DNA from: a virus
Reading direction: 5' to 3' (one strand)
IMG/VR virus record: IMGVR_UViG_3300020172_003917
Coordinates: 1 to 21,537 of that record
DNA length: 21,537 bases
The notes under the pieces were generated by a model. That model did not search any database, had not been told where the DNA came from, and saw only the letters and a list, made by a program, of their open reading frames with translations. The position numbers and the translations under genes are program-made. This document shows positions 8,343 to 18,600 of this stretch, piece by piece (within the stretch, counting starts at the first letter, position 1; every line of letters starts with the position of its first letter).

Positions 8343-9284
8343 GTGTTGAATAGTACTGACAAATCCAAAGTTATTACAACGCTTTCTAATGCGTTGGGTA
8401 GTTACTCCAATTTAAAGGGTAACGAGTTAGCATTTTATTGTCCATTTTGCAATCATCATAAACAAAAACTTCAAGTTAATACCGAAACTCAAAAGTGGCA
8501 TTGTTGGACTTGTAATAGTGGTGGTAAGAAATTAACTTCTCTATTAAAGAGATTGGATGTAGATAGAAACACTATCTCAATCATTAGAGAAATATATGGA
8601 GATTCTCATTATAATCCCCAAAATGAGGATGAAGGAACAAAAGTATACATTCAGTTACCAAAAGAATTTAAATCGCTTAATGGAGTTCCTAAAGGGTTTA
8701 ATCCCGAATATAAACATGCTATGTTTTATCTTTCTCAAAGAGGAATTGGTATAAAAGAAATCATTAAATATAATATTGGATATTGTACGGAAGGTTTGTA
8801 TGCAAAACGAGTTATTATACCATCGTATTTATCAGATGGGCAATTAAACTATTTCGTTTCTCGTTCATACTATCCTGATGAAAAAATGAAATATAAAAAT
8901 CCTCCAATTAGTAAAAATGTAATTTGCTTAGAATCTCAAATCAATTGGAATGAGCCAATCATATTATGTGAGGGTGTATTTGATGCAATTACAATTAGAA
9001 GAAACGCAATTCCACTTTTAGGTAAATTCCCATCCAGAACATTGGTTGAGAAAATCTTTATGAATGGAGTTACTGATATTATTATTTCATTAGATAATGA
9101 TGCGATAAATGAAGCACTAAAAGCTGCAGATTATTTTAGAAAGCAAGGTATAAATGTAAAGATGATGCATATGAAAGATAAAGATGCATCTGAAATTGGA
9201 TATGATAAGTTTTATGAAGAACTAAAGAAAACTAAAGAGTTTTCAAGCGAACAATTATTATTAAATAAGATTAATAGTTTATGA
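8343..9284 (+). CDS. DNA primase (zinc ribbon + TOPRIM), stand-alone
   Basis: The 313-residue protein would make RNA primers for lagging-strand synthesis. Residues 33-57 form a zinc ribbon: Cys33-x2-Cys36, then Cys54-x2-Cys57, in the CPFC...WHCWTC setting typical of phage primases. The TOPRIM core follows, with CEGVFDA (Glu about 210) and SLDNDA (Asp about 251 and 253), then DKDASEIG, which may give the last metal ligands. No helicase domain is attached, unlike T7 gp4; the layout is closer to T4 gp61 or a short DnaG. No in-frame ATG lies near the start: GTG at 8343 is the first usable codon after an upstream stop at 8262, with TTG at 8346 as alternative. The stop overlaps the next start as ATGA (9281-9284), implying translational coupling with the SbcCD fusion. 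Confidence 0.9.
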   Translation: MLNSTDKSKVITTLSNALGSYSNLKGNELAFYCPFCNHHKQKLQVNTETQKWHCWTCNSGGKKLTSLLKRLDVDRNTISIIREIYGDSHYNPQNEDEGTKVYIQLPKEFKSLNGVPKGFNPEYKHAMFYLSQRGIGIKEIIKYNIGYCTEGLYAKRVIIPSYLSDGQLNYFVSRSYYPDEKMKYKNPPISKNVICLESQINWNEPIILCEGVFDAITIRRNAIPLLGKFPSRTLVEKIFMNGVTDIIISLDNDAINEALKAADYFRKQGINVKMMHMKDKDASEIGYDKFYEELKKTKEFSSEQLLLNKINSL

Positions 9285-12200
9285 GTAGATTAAAAAAGAT
9301 TTACCACATTGCCGATGTACACATCCGTAATGTGAAGAGACACAATGAGTACAGACAGGTTTTTGAAAAAATGTTTGAGGAGATTCGTAAAAGAGGTACG
9401 GAAGATTCAATCATTTATTTAGCAGGGGATATTGCCCATGCTAAATTAGAATTATCTCCTGAATTAGTTAGAGAGATAAGTTGGTTATTTACCGAATGTT
9501 CTAAATTATGTGAAACAATCCTTATTACAGGTAATCACGATTGTAATATGAACAATTCGGATAGATTGGATGTTCTTACTCCAATTGTAGAGGCGTTAAA
9601 TCTACCAAACTTTACATACCTAAGAGATACTCAAGTTTATGGAATTGGTGGAGTTGATTTTGCAGTATTTAGTATTTTTGATAACAAAGATAATTGGCCT
9701 AAGGCGGAAACTTTATCTGGCAATAAAAAGATTGCTTTATTTCACGGACCGGTTGATAATTCTCAAACGGATATTGGATATGTAGTATCTTCTCGTCATT
9801 TTACAACAGATATGTTTGATGGATATGATTTAGCTTTATTAGGTGATATCCACAAAAGACAAGAGATGATTTCTCCTAAAGGTTGTAAGGTAGTTTATGC
9901 CGGTTCATTGGTTCAACAAAACTTTGGTGAAACTTTGGATAAGCACGGATTCTTAGTTTGGGATTTGGATACAATGAGTTACGAAGCAGTTGATATTCAT
10001 AATGATTATGGATATTATACGATGGATATTGATAATGGGAAAGTTCCTATTGTAAACGATATGCCAAATAAACCTCGTTTGAGAGTTCTTTTATCTAATA
10101 CCGATTCTGCCGATACTAAAAGAGTAATGGCTGAAATTAAGATGAGATATGGTGTTGAAGATTTTACAATTATCAGAACCGATTCTCTTTCTAAATCAAA
10201 AACGGGTAATAGATTAAACAAATTAGATTTTGAAGATATTTCCGATATCAATTATCAAAACTCACTTATAAATGAGTATGTTGAGAGAATGATGCCGTTT
10301 GTAGCTAAAGAAGATTTAGATAAATTAGAAGGAATCAATAGAGATATCAATAGTAGAATTGTAAATGAAGATGTTCAAAGAAACATTCAATGGAAACCAA
10401 TTCGTTTTGAGTTTTCAAATATGTTTAGTTATGGAGAAAACAATAAAATTGATTTTACCAAATTAGGTGGATTAATGGGATTGTTTGCACCAAATGCAAC
10501 GGGTAAATCTTCTTTATTTGATGCAATATCATTTTGTTTATACGATAAGAGTAGTAGAGCTTATAAAGCAGCAAATATTCTAAACAATCGTAAATCAGAA
10601 TTTGCTTGTCATCTTTACTTTCAAATTGATGGATTAGATTATCATATTGAAAGAACTGCAAAAACAATTAACAAAGGAAAGAATGTTAAAGTGGATGTGG
10701 ATTTTTATAGAATGGATGGTGATGATAAAACATCTTTAAATGGAACGGAGAGAAGAGACACAAATACTATTATTGAACAATATGTTGGTACATATGAAGA
10801 TTTTGTATTAACTGCATTATCTTTACAAGGTAATAACGCCCTATTCATTGATAAATCACAATCAGAGAGAAAAGATTTATTAGCACAATTTATGGGATTA
10901 AACGTATTTGATAAATTATATGAAACTGCTACTGAAGATATCAAAGAGGTATCAGTATTGATTAAGAATTTTAAGAAAACTGATTTTACTTCAGAACTTG
11001 CTGATAAAGCAACTGAATTAAAAGAGAAGAAAGCTGAATTAAAAGATTTAGAAAAGGAATTAGCTAGATTAAATACTGATTCAACCGACTTAGGTAATAG
11101 AATTGTTGGATTGAGTAGAGAGTTAACTCCTATCGATAGTAACCTAAATTTAGAATCTTTAACAAAGCAAGAGGGTGATTTGGGTAGAGATGTATTACAT
11201 ATTTTTGCAGAGAAAAAGTTAAAAGGAACTAAAATAGAAGAATATATTAATTTAATAGCAGAAGTTTCTCAATCAATCGAAGAAAATAAAACTATTAATG
11301 ATTTACCTATTGAAGAAGCTAAAAGAGAATGGGATTTATTAAAAGACCAAATAAACGATACACTCCATCAGATAGAATTGTTGGAAAAGGGTATCGAACA
11401 TAATAAAGAAAAACTTTCTCATTTAGAAGAGCATGAGTATGACCCTAATTGTAACTTTTGTATGAACAATGTATTCGTAAAGGATGCAATTGAAACACAA
11501 AAGAAAGTAGATGAGCAGAGTAATCAATTAGAAACTCTAAATATTTTACATAGTGCTTTAATTAACCAAGCAGGTAAGATTGCAGATGTAGAAGAACAAT
11601 GGGAAACTTTGGTTGAATTAAAATCCAAATATCAGAAAGCAATTGTTATTAAAGAAAAAGCAGAAGCTGAATCTTTAGGGTTTGATACTAAGAAGGAATT
11701 ATTAGAACATCAATTACAATCGGTAAAAGATAATATTCAAAAATATCACGATAATGAAGAAACCATTAAACGTAATGCACAAATAGATGGAGTTATTGCT
11801 GGTTTACAAAGAACCAAAGGTGAGATTGAATTGGAAATCAAAAATGTTACAAAGGATATAGCAGGTGTGAATGGCGCTATTTCTTCCATATCTTCGTTTA
11901 TAGAGGGGATAAAAGGTAAGATGAATGATGTTAAGGAATTAGAAGAAAAGAACCGCTTATACACCTATTATTTAGATGCAGTTAAGAGGGATGGTATTCC
12001 TTATGAGTTAATTTCAAAAGCATTACCGGTAATCGAAAATGAAGTAAATAATATCCTTTCACAGGTTGTAGATTTCGGAGTAGTGATGGATGTTGATGGT
12101 AAATCAATTAATGCCAAAATTGTTTATGATGACCAAGAATGGCCATTAGAAATGTGTAGTGGAATGGAGAAGTTCGTTAGTGGATTAGCAATCAGAGTTG

Positions 12201-12427
12201 CACTTATTAACGTATGTAATTTACCTCGTCCAAACTTCTTAGTAATAGATGAAGGATTTGGTACATTAGATAGTGATAACTTATCTTCTTTATTTATGAT
12301 GATGCAATATCTTAAAACCCAATTTGATTTTATATGGGTAATTTCTCACTTAGAACAAATGAGAGATATTGTTGATGGATTAATAGAAATTAAAAAAGAA
12401 AATGGATTTAGTAAGATTGACTTCTAA
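9281..12427 (+). CDS. SbcD-SbcC (Mre11-Rad50, T4 gp47-gp46 type) single-chain fusion
   Basis: This 1048-residue protein joins two subunits that are usually separate. Residues 1 to about 345 are the Mre11/SbcD phosphoesterase: Asp12-x-His14, GD at 49-50, GNHD at 84-87, FHG with His155, GDIH with His191 and YAGS. Residues from about 372 are the Rad50/SbcC ATPase: WKPIRFEFSNMFSYGENN, Walker A APNATGKS at 403-410, a Q-loop region near SLQGNN, coiled coils around a zinc hook (Cys724-x2-Cys727), signature CSGME at 959-963, Walker B with Asp990-Glu991, and H-loop His1023. All key residues are present. Such complexes process DNA ends and hairpins for recombination and replication. The frame is continuous, with no start or stop at the junction. 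It overlaps the primase stop by 4 nt and the tail of the - strand gene by 20 nt. Confidence 0.95.
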   Translation: MSRLKKIYHIADVHIRNVKRHNEYRQVFEKMFEEIRKRGTEDSIIYLAGDIAHAKLELSPELVREISWLFTECSKLCETILITGNHDCNMNNSDRLDVLTPIVEALNLPNFTYLRDTQVYGIGGVDFAVFSIFDNKDNWPKAETLSGNKKIALFHGPVDNSQTDIGYVVSSRHFTTDMFDGYDLALLGDIHKRQEMISPKGCKVVYAGSLVQQNFGETLDKHGFLVWDLDTMSYEAVDIHNDYGYYTMDIDNGKVPIVNDMPNKPRLRVLLSNTDSADTKRVMAEIKMRYGVEDFTIIRTDSLSKSKTGNRLNKLDFEDISDINYQNSLINEYVERMMPFVAKEDLDKLEGINRDINSRIVNEDVQRNIQWKPIRFEFSNMFSYGENNKIDFTKLGGLMGLFAPNATGKSSLFDAISFCLYDKSSRAYKAANILNNRKSEFACHLYFQIDGLDYHIERTAKTINKGKNVKVDVDFYRMDGDDKTSLNGTERRDTNTIIEQYVGTYEDFVLTALSLQGNNALFIDKSQSERKDLLAQFMGLNVFDKLYETATEDIKEVSVLIKNFKKTDFTSELADKATELKEKKAELKDLEKELARLNTDSTDLGNRIVGLSRELTPIDSNLNLESLTKQEGDLGRDVLHIFAEKKLKGTKIEEYINLIAEVSQSIEENKTINDLPIEEAKREWDLLKDQINDTLHQIELLEKGIEHNKEKLSHLEEHEYDPNCNFCMNNVFVKDAIETQKKVDEQSNQLETLNILHSALINQAGKIADVEEQWETLVELKSKYQKAIVIKEKAEAESLGFDTKKELLEHQLQSVKDNIQKYHDNEETIKRNAQIDGVIAGLQRTKGEIELEIKNVTKDIAGVNGAISSISSFIEGIKGKMNDVKELEEKNRLYTYYLDAVKRDGIPYELISKALPVIENEVNNILSQVVDFGVVMDVDGKSINAKIVYDDQEWPLEMCSGMEKFVSGLAIRVALINVCNLPRPNFLVIDEGFGTLDSDNLSSLFMMMQYLKTQFDFIWVISHLEQMRDIVDGLIEIKKENGFSKIDF

Positions 12428-12593
12428 CCTTGTCAGCTTTCAACACAGTCGCTTGAGGTTTGGTAACACCAACGTGTTTCTTAATTAAGTTTTCTACTAA
12501 GCTTCCCATTTTGAACCCGTGTTCTTCACAATAATTTTTGAGAAGTTCATGGGTTTCTTTTTTTATTTGTAACATTGCGTATTTCATAACCAT
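12408..12593 (-). CDS. Small ribbon-helix-helix-like protein, 61 aa
   Basis: This is the only convincing - strand gene. The 61-residue product begins MVMKYAMLQIKKETHELLKN; Met3 is an alternative start. A short strand (residues about 5-10), a helix (about 12-26) and, after HGFKMG, a second helix (about 29-41) fit the ribbon-helix-helix pattern of Arc/MetJ/CopG DNA-binding proteins, usually dimeric repressors. A basic tail follows. I recall similar small proteins in other large phages, but no named family is claimed. It is convergent with the SbcCD fusion, overlapping its last 20 nt, and diverges from the tail fibre gene across 105 bp holding an inverted repeat. A regulator of its own promoter and perhaps of the fibre gene is plausible, but unproven. 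Its A-rich leader has no Shine-Dalgarno sequence. Confidence 0.75.
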   Translation of the reverse strand: MVMKYAMLQIKKETHELLKNYCEEHGFKMGSLVENLIKKHVGVTKPQATVLKADKVRSQSY

Positions 12594-12637
12594 TTTAGTT
12601 TTCTTTAGTTTAATAAAGTATTTGTTAGTTTTCTAAA

Positions 12638-12646
12638 TATAAATAT
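12638..12646 (-). promoter_or_regulatory. Candidate promoter core ATATTTATA for the - strand gene
   Basis: Read on the - strand this is ATATTTATA, 44 nt before the ATG of the 61-residue protein (start at 12593). On the + strand the same bases include TATAAATA (12638-12645), identical to the T4 late promoter core, so a + strand late promoter for the fibre gene is an alternative reading. Confidence 0.4.
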
Positions 12647-12667
12647 GTATAGTTTATTTTTTTAGAA

Positions 12668-12676
12668 ATATTTATA
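12668..12676 (+). promoter_or_regulatory. Candidate phage promoter core ATATTTATA for the tail fibre gene
   Basis: ATATTTATA lies 22 nt before the ATG at 12699, followed by an A-rich leader. It matches the 9-mer at 6660 exactly. No TTTG is found at the -33 distance, so a phage-encoded or modified sigma would be needed if this is a promoter. On the opposite strand it reads TATAAATAT. Confidence 0.45.
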
Positions 12677-12698
12677 GAAAACAATACAAACTTTATAA

Positions 12699-15600
12699 AT
12701 GGCTTTACTTAAAAAAACTCTATTTGATGAAAAATTAGAGACATACAATGTATTAGTTGAAGATACAGCTCCTTTTAGTGATTATTTTAAAATAACAGAA
12801 CTGCCAGATACTTTTACAGGTGGTAAAAACGCATTTTTAATTCAAGGTTCTGAAGAATTAGTTGCGGATAGTGTTGTTAAGATACAAATAAAAGATTCAC
12901 AAGGAAATATAATTTATAATGAGCCCGGCGAAGGTATTCCCGAATATTACGAAGGTACTTCAAAAGTAATATCACTTTACATATACCCTGATACTTCTTT
13001 TGGCCCATGTACTATTACAATCTTAGGAGAATTAAAAGAATATTATTCAAATGGTTTAAAAGTACCTGTTCCAACAAATTGGCAAGATACATATAATGTA
13101 AGATGGCAAACGCAAGTAAACGTAAATCCATTATTACAAAATACTACAAAAATACGTTTTTATCGTAGACCTAAAGTAGATATTGTAGAAACAATTTTAC
13201 CAATCTATAATAGAACTGTAAATAGAGTTACTATAAGTGGAAGTATCGATGGTATTGCAATTAATCCAGAGGTTGGTAGTAATTTTAAAACATTTAAGGG
13301 TGATACTTTTTATGAATTAAAAATAAGTGGTAGTAATTTTAGTTCTTCAATGGAAGGAGAAACTATAACAATTACAAATTTAAACCAAGCGTATTCTACT
13401 ATAATAAAAGATGTAGTAAATTCTAAAAAAGCTATAGCAACCATTCCTTATTATGAAACATCATCTAATAGTATATTAGCTTCACAAATAGTAACGGAAT
13501 TTTCATCGGCTTCATTTACATTACCTTATAATGAAAGTATTACTTTAAGTAATTCTACAATAAGTTCTTCATTTGCTAAAATAAAGTTAACTGATTTAGA
13601 AACATTTAGTGGTGATGTAAATCGTTTAAAAATATATGCAAGTAGAAAGGCTGATATTGGTAATTACACTTTATTAGAAGATATTCAATTAGAATCTAAT
13701 GAAATATTACAAAAAGATGAATACAGTGGTAGTGTAAACATAAGAACGGGTCTTTTTAGTTCACAAAATATAATAAATGAATTTTGGGTATATAAAGATT
13801 ACGATTCATCAACAAAATATACTGCTACATTAAATAATACTGATTTAGTTTCATCTGTAAAAATAGTAGATGATGGTATTCAAAATACATCAGATTATCC
13901 ACAAAGAATATTTTATTATTCATCATCGCTTGATTTATTAAAGAATACAGAATACCAATTAGATTTTACACCAATACTATCATCATCTTTATATGGAAAT
14001 AATATAATAGAAATATATGGTAGTGGTTCTGCGTTTGTTAATTCGGATAGTAATATTGGATTGGGGAAAAACATAGGTAAATTAGTTACCAATTCTCAAT
14101 TTAGAAGATATGATAAACAACAAGTTAATTTTAAAACAGATGCCGATGGTACAGGTACTATTGTATTTGCTGTTTATCAGGGTAATTGGCAATTATCAAA
14201 TATAAGTTTAAGAGCAACTCAAGAAACAAATTTTTCACCAAATGAATTAACTTTAAATGTAGCAGTTCCTACAAAAGTAAATAATGATGCATTTGATTTT
14301 AAATTTGAATTTTATGATATAAATAATAATTATGTTCCTATCACATTAGAAAAAGAATTTACATTTTCAGGTGGTACGGATTCAGTTGTTAGAAAAAGTT
14401 TATTAGTAGTACCAAGTTCAAATTTATTTAGTTTTTCAGGTTCAGGTTCACCGGTAGGAACAACATCTATAACTCTTGATATAACAAAAGTAGGATTAAC
14501 GGGTTCGGTTACGTTTATATCAGCTGCATTTGATGCAACGGGTGGATATTTATCACCTTCTTTGTATAGTGGTGGAACGTATCCCGGCTTATTATCAAAC
14601 GTAACGGATACATCGGCAACCTTAACTGTTGGAAACTTTACAGGTTCAGTTAATGGTATAGTTGTTAGTAGAGTATTATATACTGCTTCTTGTGAAGATG
14701 TTTCTGATTTTGTAAACATTTATAGAATAGACCAAGGTTCAACGGGTAGAGATGGTAGAGAAGGAGTTGATGGACAAAATTTTATAGCAATAGCTAATAA
14801 AAATCAATTTGTTTACGATCCAGATAACCACAATGTTCCTGCACAATTAAATGATTTTATTGATATAAAATTATCTTCAAATATAGTAAGTGGTTCTTTA
14901 ACAATATCATCGGGTTCGTATTTACCAAGATTGGATAAGATAAGTACAAATCAAATTGGTTTTTATACAGAATCAATTTATAGAATTTATAGTGGAGATG
15001 ATGAGCACGATGTTGCTATGCTTGGTACGAATGTGGCGTCTTGGTCATACAATACACCAACGAATGATATACATAAAGGAACTTATATATTTACTCAAAA
15101 TGGATTTAGTGCATCTGTACAAATTGAAGGAGTTTTAAAAGGAGAGAAAAGTAAAAATTTAAATGCTACTTCAAACGCAAATCAGTTTTTTTACAAAATG
15201 ACTGATGTTAGTTTATCTCCTTCTGGTCAATCTATAACGATTGATGTTAAAAGAAATAATTTAGGAAGTACTACCAATACTATAACTGTAACAAGCGGTA
15301 GTGGAAAGCCAGCATTGACTGTTGGTTCAAATAATGGAACTACGGGTGTACAAAGTTATAGTATAAATGGAAGCGATTATCCATATACAGCAGGTGATAC
15401 TAAATATACATTTACTTCTGAAGATTTAAATTTTGATTCATATAACGATAGTATAACTATTACACCTGTAATTGCAGAATCTCAAATAGCTGTAAATCTA
15501 TCTAATGAAAATACAACATTTCCTGCATATTCCGGAGGAACTGTGTTTGGAGGATTTTTAGCAAGTAGTGGTTCTATTTCAGTAAAAGTTGGTAGTGAAG

Positions 15601-18600
15601 ATATTGTATATGCATCTACAATTGGAAATAATAAATTTAGTGCAAGTATTTCTTCTTCGTTAAATGTAACACCTGTATTAACAAATAACAATTATTCTAT
15701 TACAGCATTATCAGCTGATAGTGGTAGTATTAATTTAAAAGTAACATATAGAGATGGAAGAGGTACGGATAGTGTATTTACAAAATTAGTAACATATTCA
15801 AAAGCTAAAGCAGGTTCACCAAATGTATTGGCAGCAGTATCCCCATCGGCTCAATCCATTTCATCAAACTCAAAAACAAGTGGTTCATCCACTCCAACTG
15901 CATTAACTATTACTGCATTGGAAGCAGGTACAAGTAGATTTACATCCATTGGAACTCCTACATATACAAATGGTTTAACGGGTAGTATTTCATCAAATGT
16001 AATAACAATAACATCTACCGCATCAACTATAACAGGTTCAAATGCACAAGTAACTATTCCTGTAAATTATACGGATAGTGAGGGTGCATCTGGAACTAAA
16101 AATGTTGTAGCTACTGTTTCAAAAGCATTAGCAGCTGCACCATCGGTAGTGGTATCAATTGAAAAGGATGGACAAACTGTAACAAAGAATACTTCAAATT
16201 CATATGGAACTCCATCTTCATTTAAGTTATATGTAGCAGAAGGTGGTAGTTCTTATACATACGATGGAACTCCTGCTTATGGTAATTCCACATTTAGAAT
16301 TGTATCCGTAACCAATGGTACGACAAGTGGAACTGATGGAAATACTTTTGCATCAATTACACCAACTACCCCATCTTCTACAAGTGGATTATTGGTTAGT
16401 ATTACAGGTTCATATGTGGATTCGGAAGGAACATCTACAACATTTTATAAAACTCACAATGTAAATGTTGCATCCGATGGTACAAATGGAAATACTGGCG
16501 CAACGGGGCCTGGTATAGTTTTAAGAGGTGAATATGCGGCAGGAACAACTTATTATTATACAACTGTAGCTGGTTCATCAAGAAGAGATGCAGTTTATCA
16601 GAATTCGGGTGGTGTTACAAAATATTATGCAACTTTACAAGGAACAACAGGTAACGCCCCTACTGATGGTGCAAGTAACTCTTATTGGGAATTTTTAGGA
16701 ACACAAGATTTCTTTGTAGCTGCTAAAATTGCTATATTTGATGAATCTTATGTAAAAAATACTTTAAACGTTGGAACAAACGCATCGGGAAGTGCAGCAA
16801 ATATAACATTGGCAGGTGGTACTACAAAACCATTTGTTTCAATAGGACAAGGTAATCAAAAATATTCCTGTAATGGAATTTTTATGGGTATTAGTGGTAG
16901 TAATAATATACCGGTAGTTAGTTTTGTAAGTGGGAGTAATTATTTAAAATTTGATGCAGGAGCTGAAAGTATAGTAGATATTGGTGGTAAAATTTCAGCA
17001 ACAATATTGACAGCTCAAACGGGTTCGATTGGGGGTTTTCAAATTCAATCAAACCTATTACAAGGAGGTAGTACAACTTCAGGTATAGAATTGAATGGAA
17101 ATAACTCTACAATAATAGTTGGAAATCTAACTTCAAATGCATCAGCTAGAGTATCACCAGCAGGATTTTATGCTGGAAATACTGTATTTGGTTCAGCTCC
17201 TTTTAGTGTAGACTTGAATGGAGCTTTAAAGGCAAATAATGCAGATATTTGTGGTAAAATTACGGCAACAGGTGGTACAATTGGTGGGTGGATTATAAAT
17301 CAAAATAGTATTTCAAAGGATAGAATTACATTGAATGCAGGAGGAACTGGTGCAGAAAATTATATACAAATTACAGGAGACCCAAATGATACATATTCAG
17401 GTAACCGTGTTTTTATTCATCCAGGCCCTTTAACTTCATTATCAGGAACAGGCGGTAACGTAATTAATGCGACAATTGCATCTAATTATGTAAACGTTTC
17501 ATCGGCTGCTACAATATGTGCAGGTAATACTGGTACAACAGCTACAATGGGTGCATCCGGTATAACGATGGGTACTAGTCTTAGTTCATCTTCTACTTTT
17601 AATATTATAGCTAAACTTAGATTTAAAATAGATGTAGCATATGAATCTGTAGCTACAACTCAAGTTTTAGGATGTACAAATACTCGTTCATATACAAGTG
17701 TAAATAATGCAGGAGGCCAAATGGCTTGGTCAACATTAAATGAAACAGGATATGTAAATTTAACAACAGCAAGACCAGATTGGGGATGGATACCAATGGC
17801 TGATACCTCAGCCGTTTCCAACTTCTTAACAGCATTGTATAATGCTACCGGTAATTCTTATGGCTCAGTTCAAGCTATGGCAGAAGATCTTGGTAGTTGG
17901 TCAATGGTTACTGCACTATCATATATGAATGGTTCAATAGGAATAAATTCAACAATGACTTATAAAACAAGTTCAGGTGGTACAACAATATCTACATTTT
18001 CTCCATCTTCTCAAATTACTAGTGAAGAATTGGCTGAAGTTACATATAATGTAAATTCAACAGGAAATGGAACAACGGGCCCATCATTTGCTATAACAAA
18101 AACAAATACATTATTTAGTTCATATAGACAAGTCATATGGAAAGCAGGTTTTTTTAATTTTAACTTCACAGGGTATGGTGGAGGAGGTACACAATATACA
18201 GGATGGGCTATTTATGCAGAAGTAGATGATAATTACATTAGTACTCCAACCTCTGTTGTATATAGTGCAAAAACAACTTCGTTAACGGCAAATGCTTTAA
18301 CCAAACAAGTAGAAATATCTGAAGCCGGTTTACAAGCATTGTTTAATGCAACTCAATCATCAGCAGGTAACTATTTTAAAATATCAGATGTAGGAACACC
18401 ATCCACATCCAATTTTAATATTGAATCGGCAGGATATCTTGCTCACTATGGAGAGATGCATGTTAAAGGTGATATAGCAGGTTTTTCAACAGCTCTTTCA
18501 TCCGATAGAAGATTGAAAAAAGATATAGTAGATATCGAAGATACCGAAATAGAAGATATGGATAAATTACATCCTGTAACATATAGTTGGAAAGATGATA

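Larger units (their letters stand above)
12628..12682. repeat. Inverted repeat in the divergent control region
   Basis: The left arm is GTTTTCTAAATATAAATAT (12628-12646). The right arm, ATATTTATAGAAAAC (12668-12682), reads GTTTTCTATAAATAT in reverse complement. The arms match over 15 bases, with four extra bases in the left arm, and are 21 nt apart. Each points an ATATTTATA core followed by an A-rich, AGAAAAC-type leader towards one of the two divergent genes. This may be a paired promoter, an operator for the neighbouring ribbon-helix-helix protein, or both. Confidence 0.6.

Noticed and set aside
12450-12475. Hairpin TTGGT-aac-ACCAA as a terminator between the convergent genes
   Set aside because: It is only a 5-bp stem, lies inside the - strand coding region, and is followed by no T-tract in either direction.
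14330-14719. 129-codon - strand frame inside the tail fibre gene
   Set aside because: Its Thr/Val/Pro-rich product mirrors the fibre codons and it has no promoter-like or leader signal; considered a shadow.
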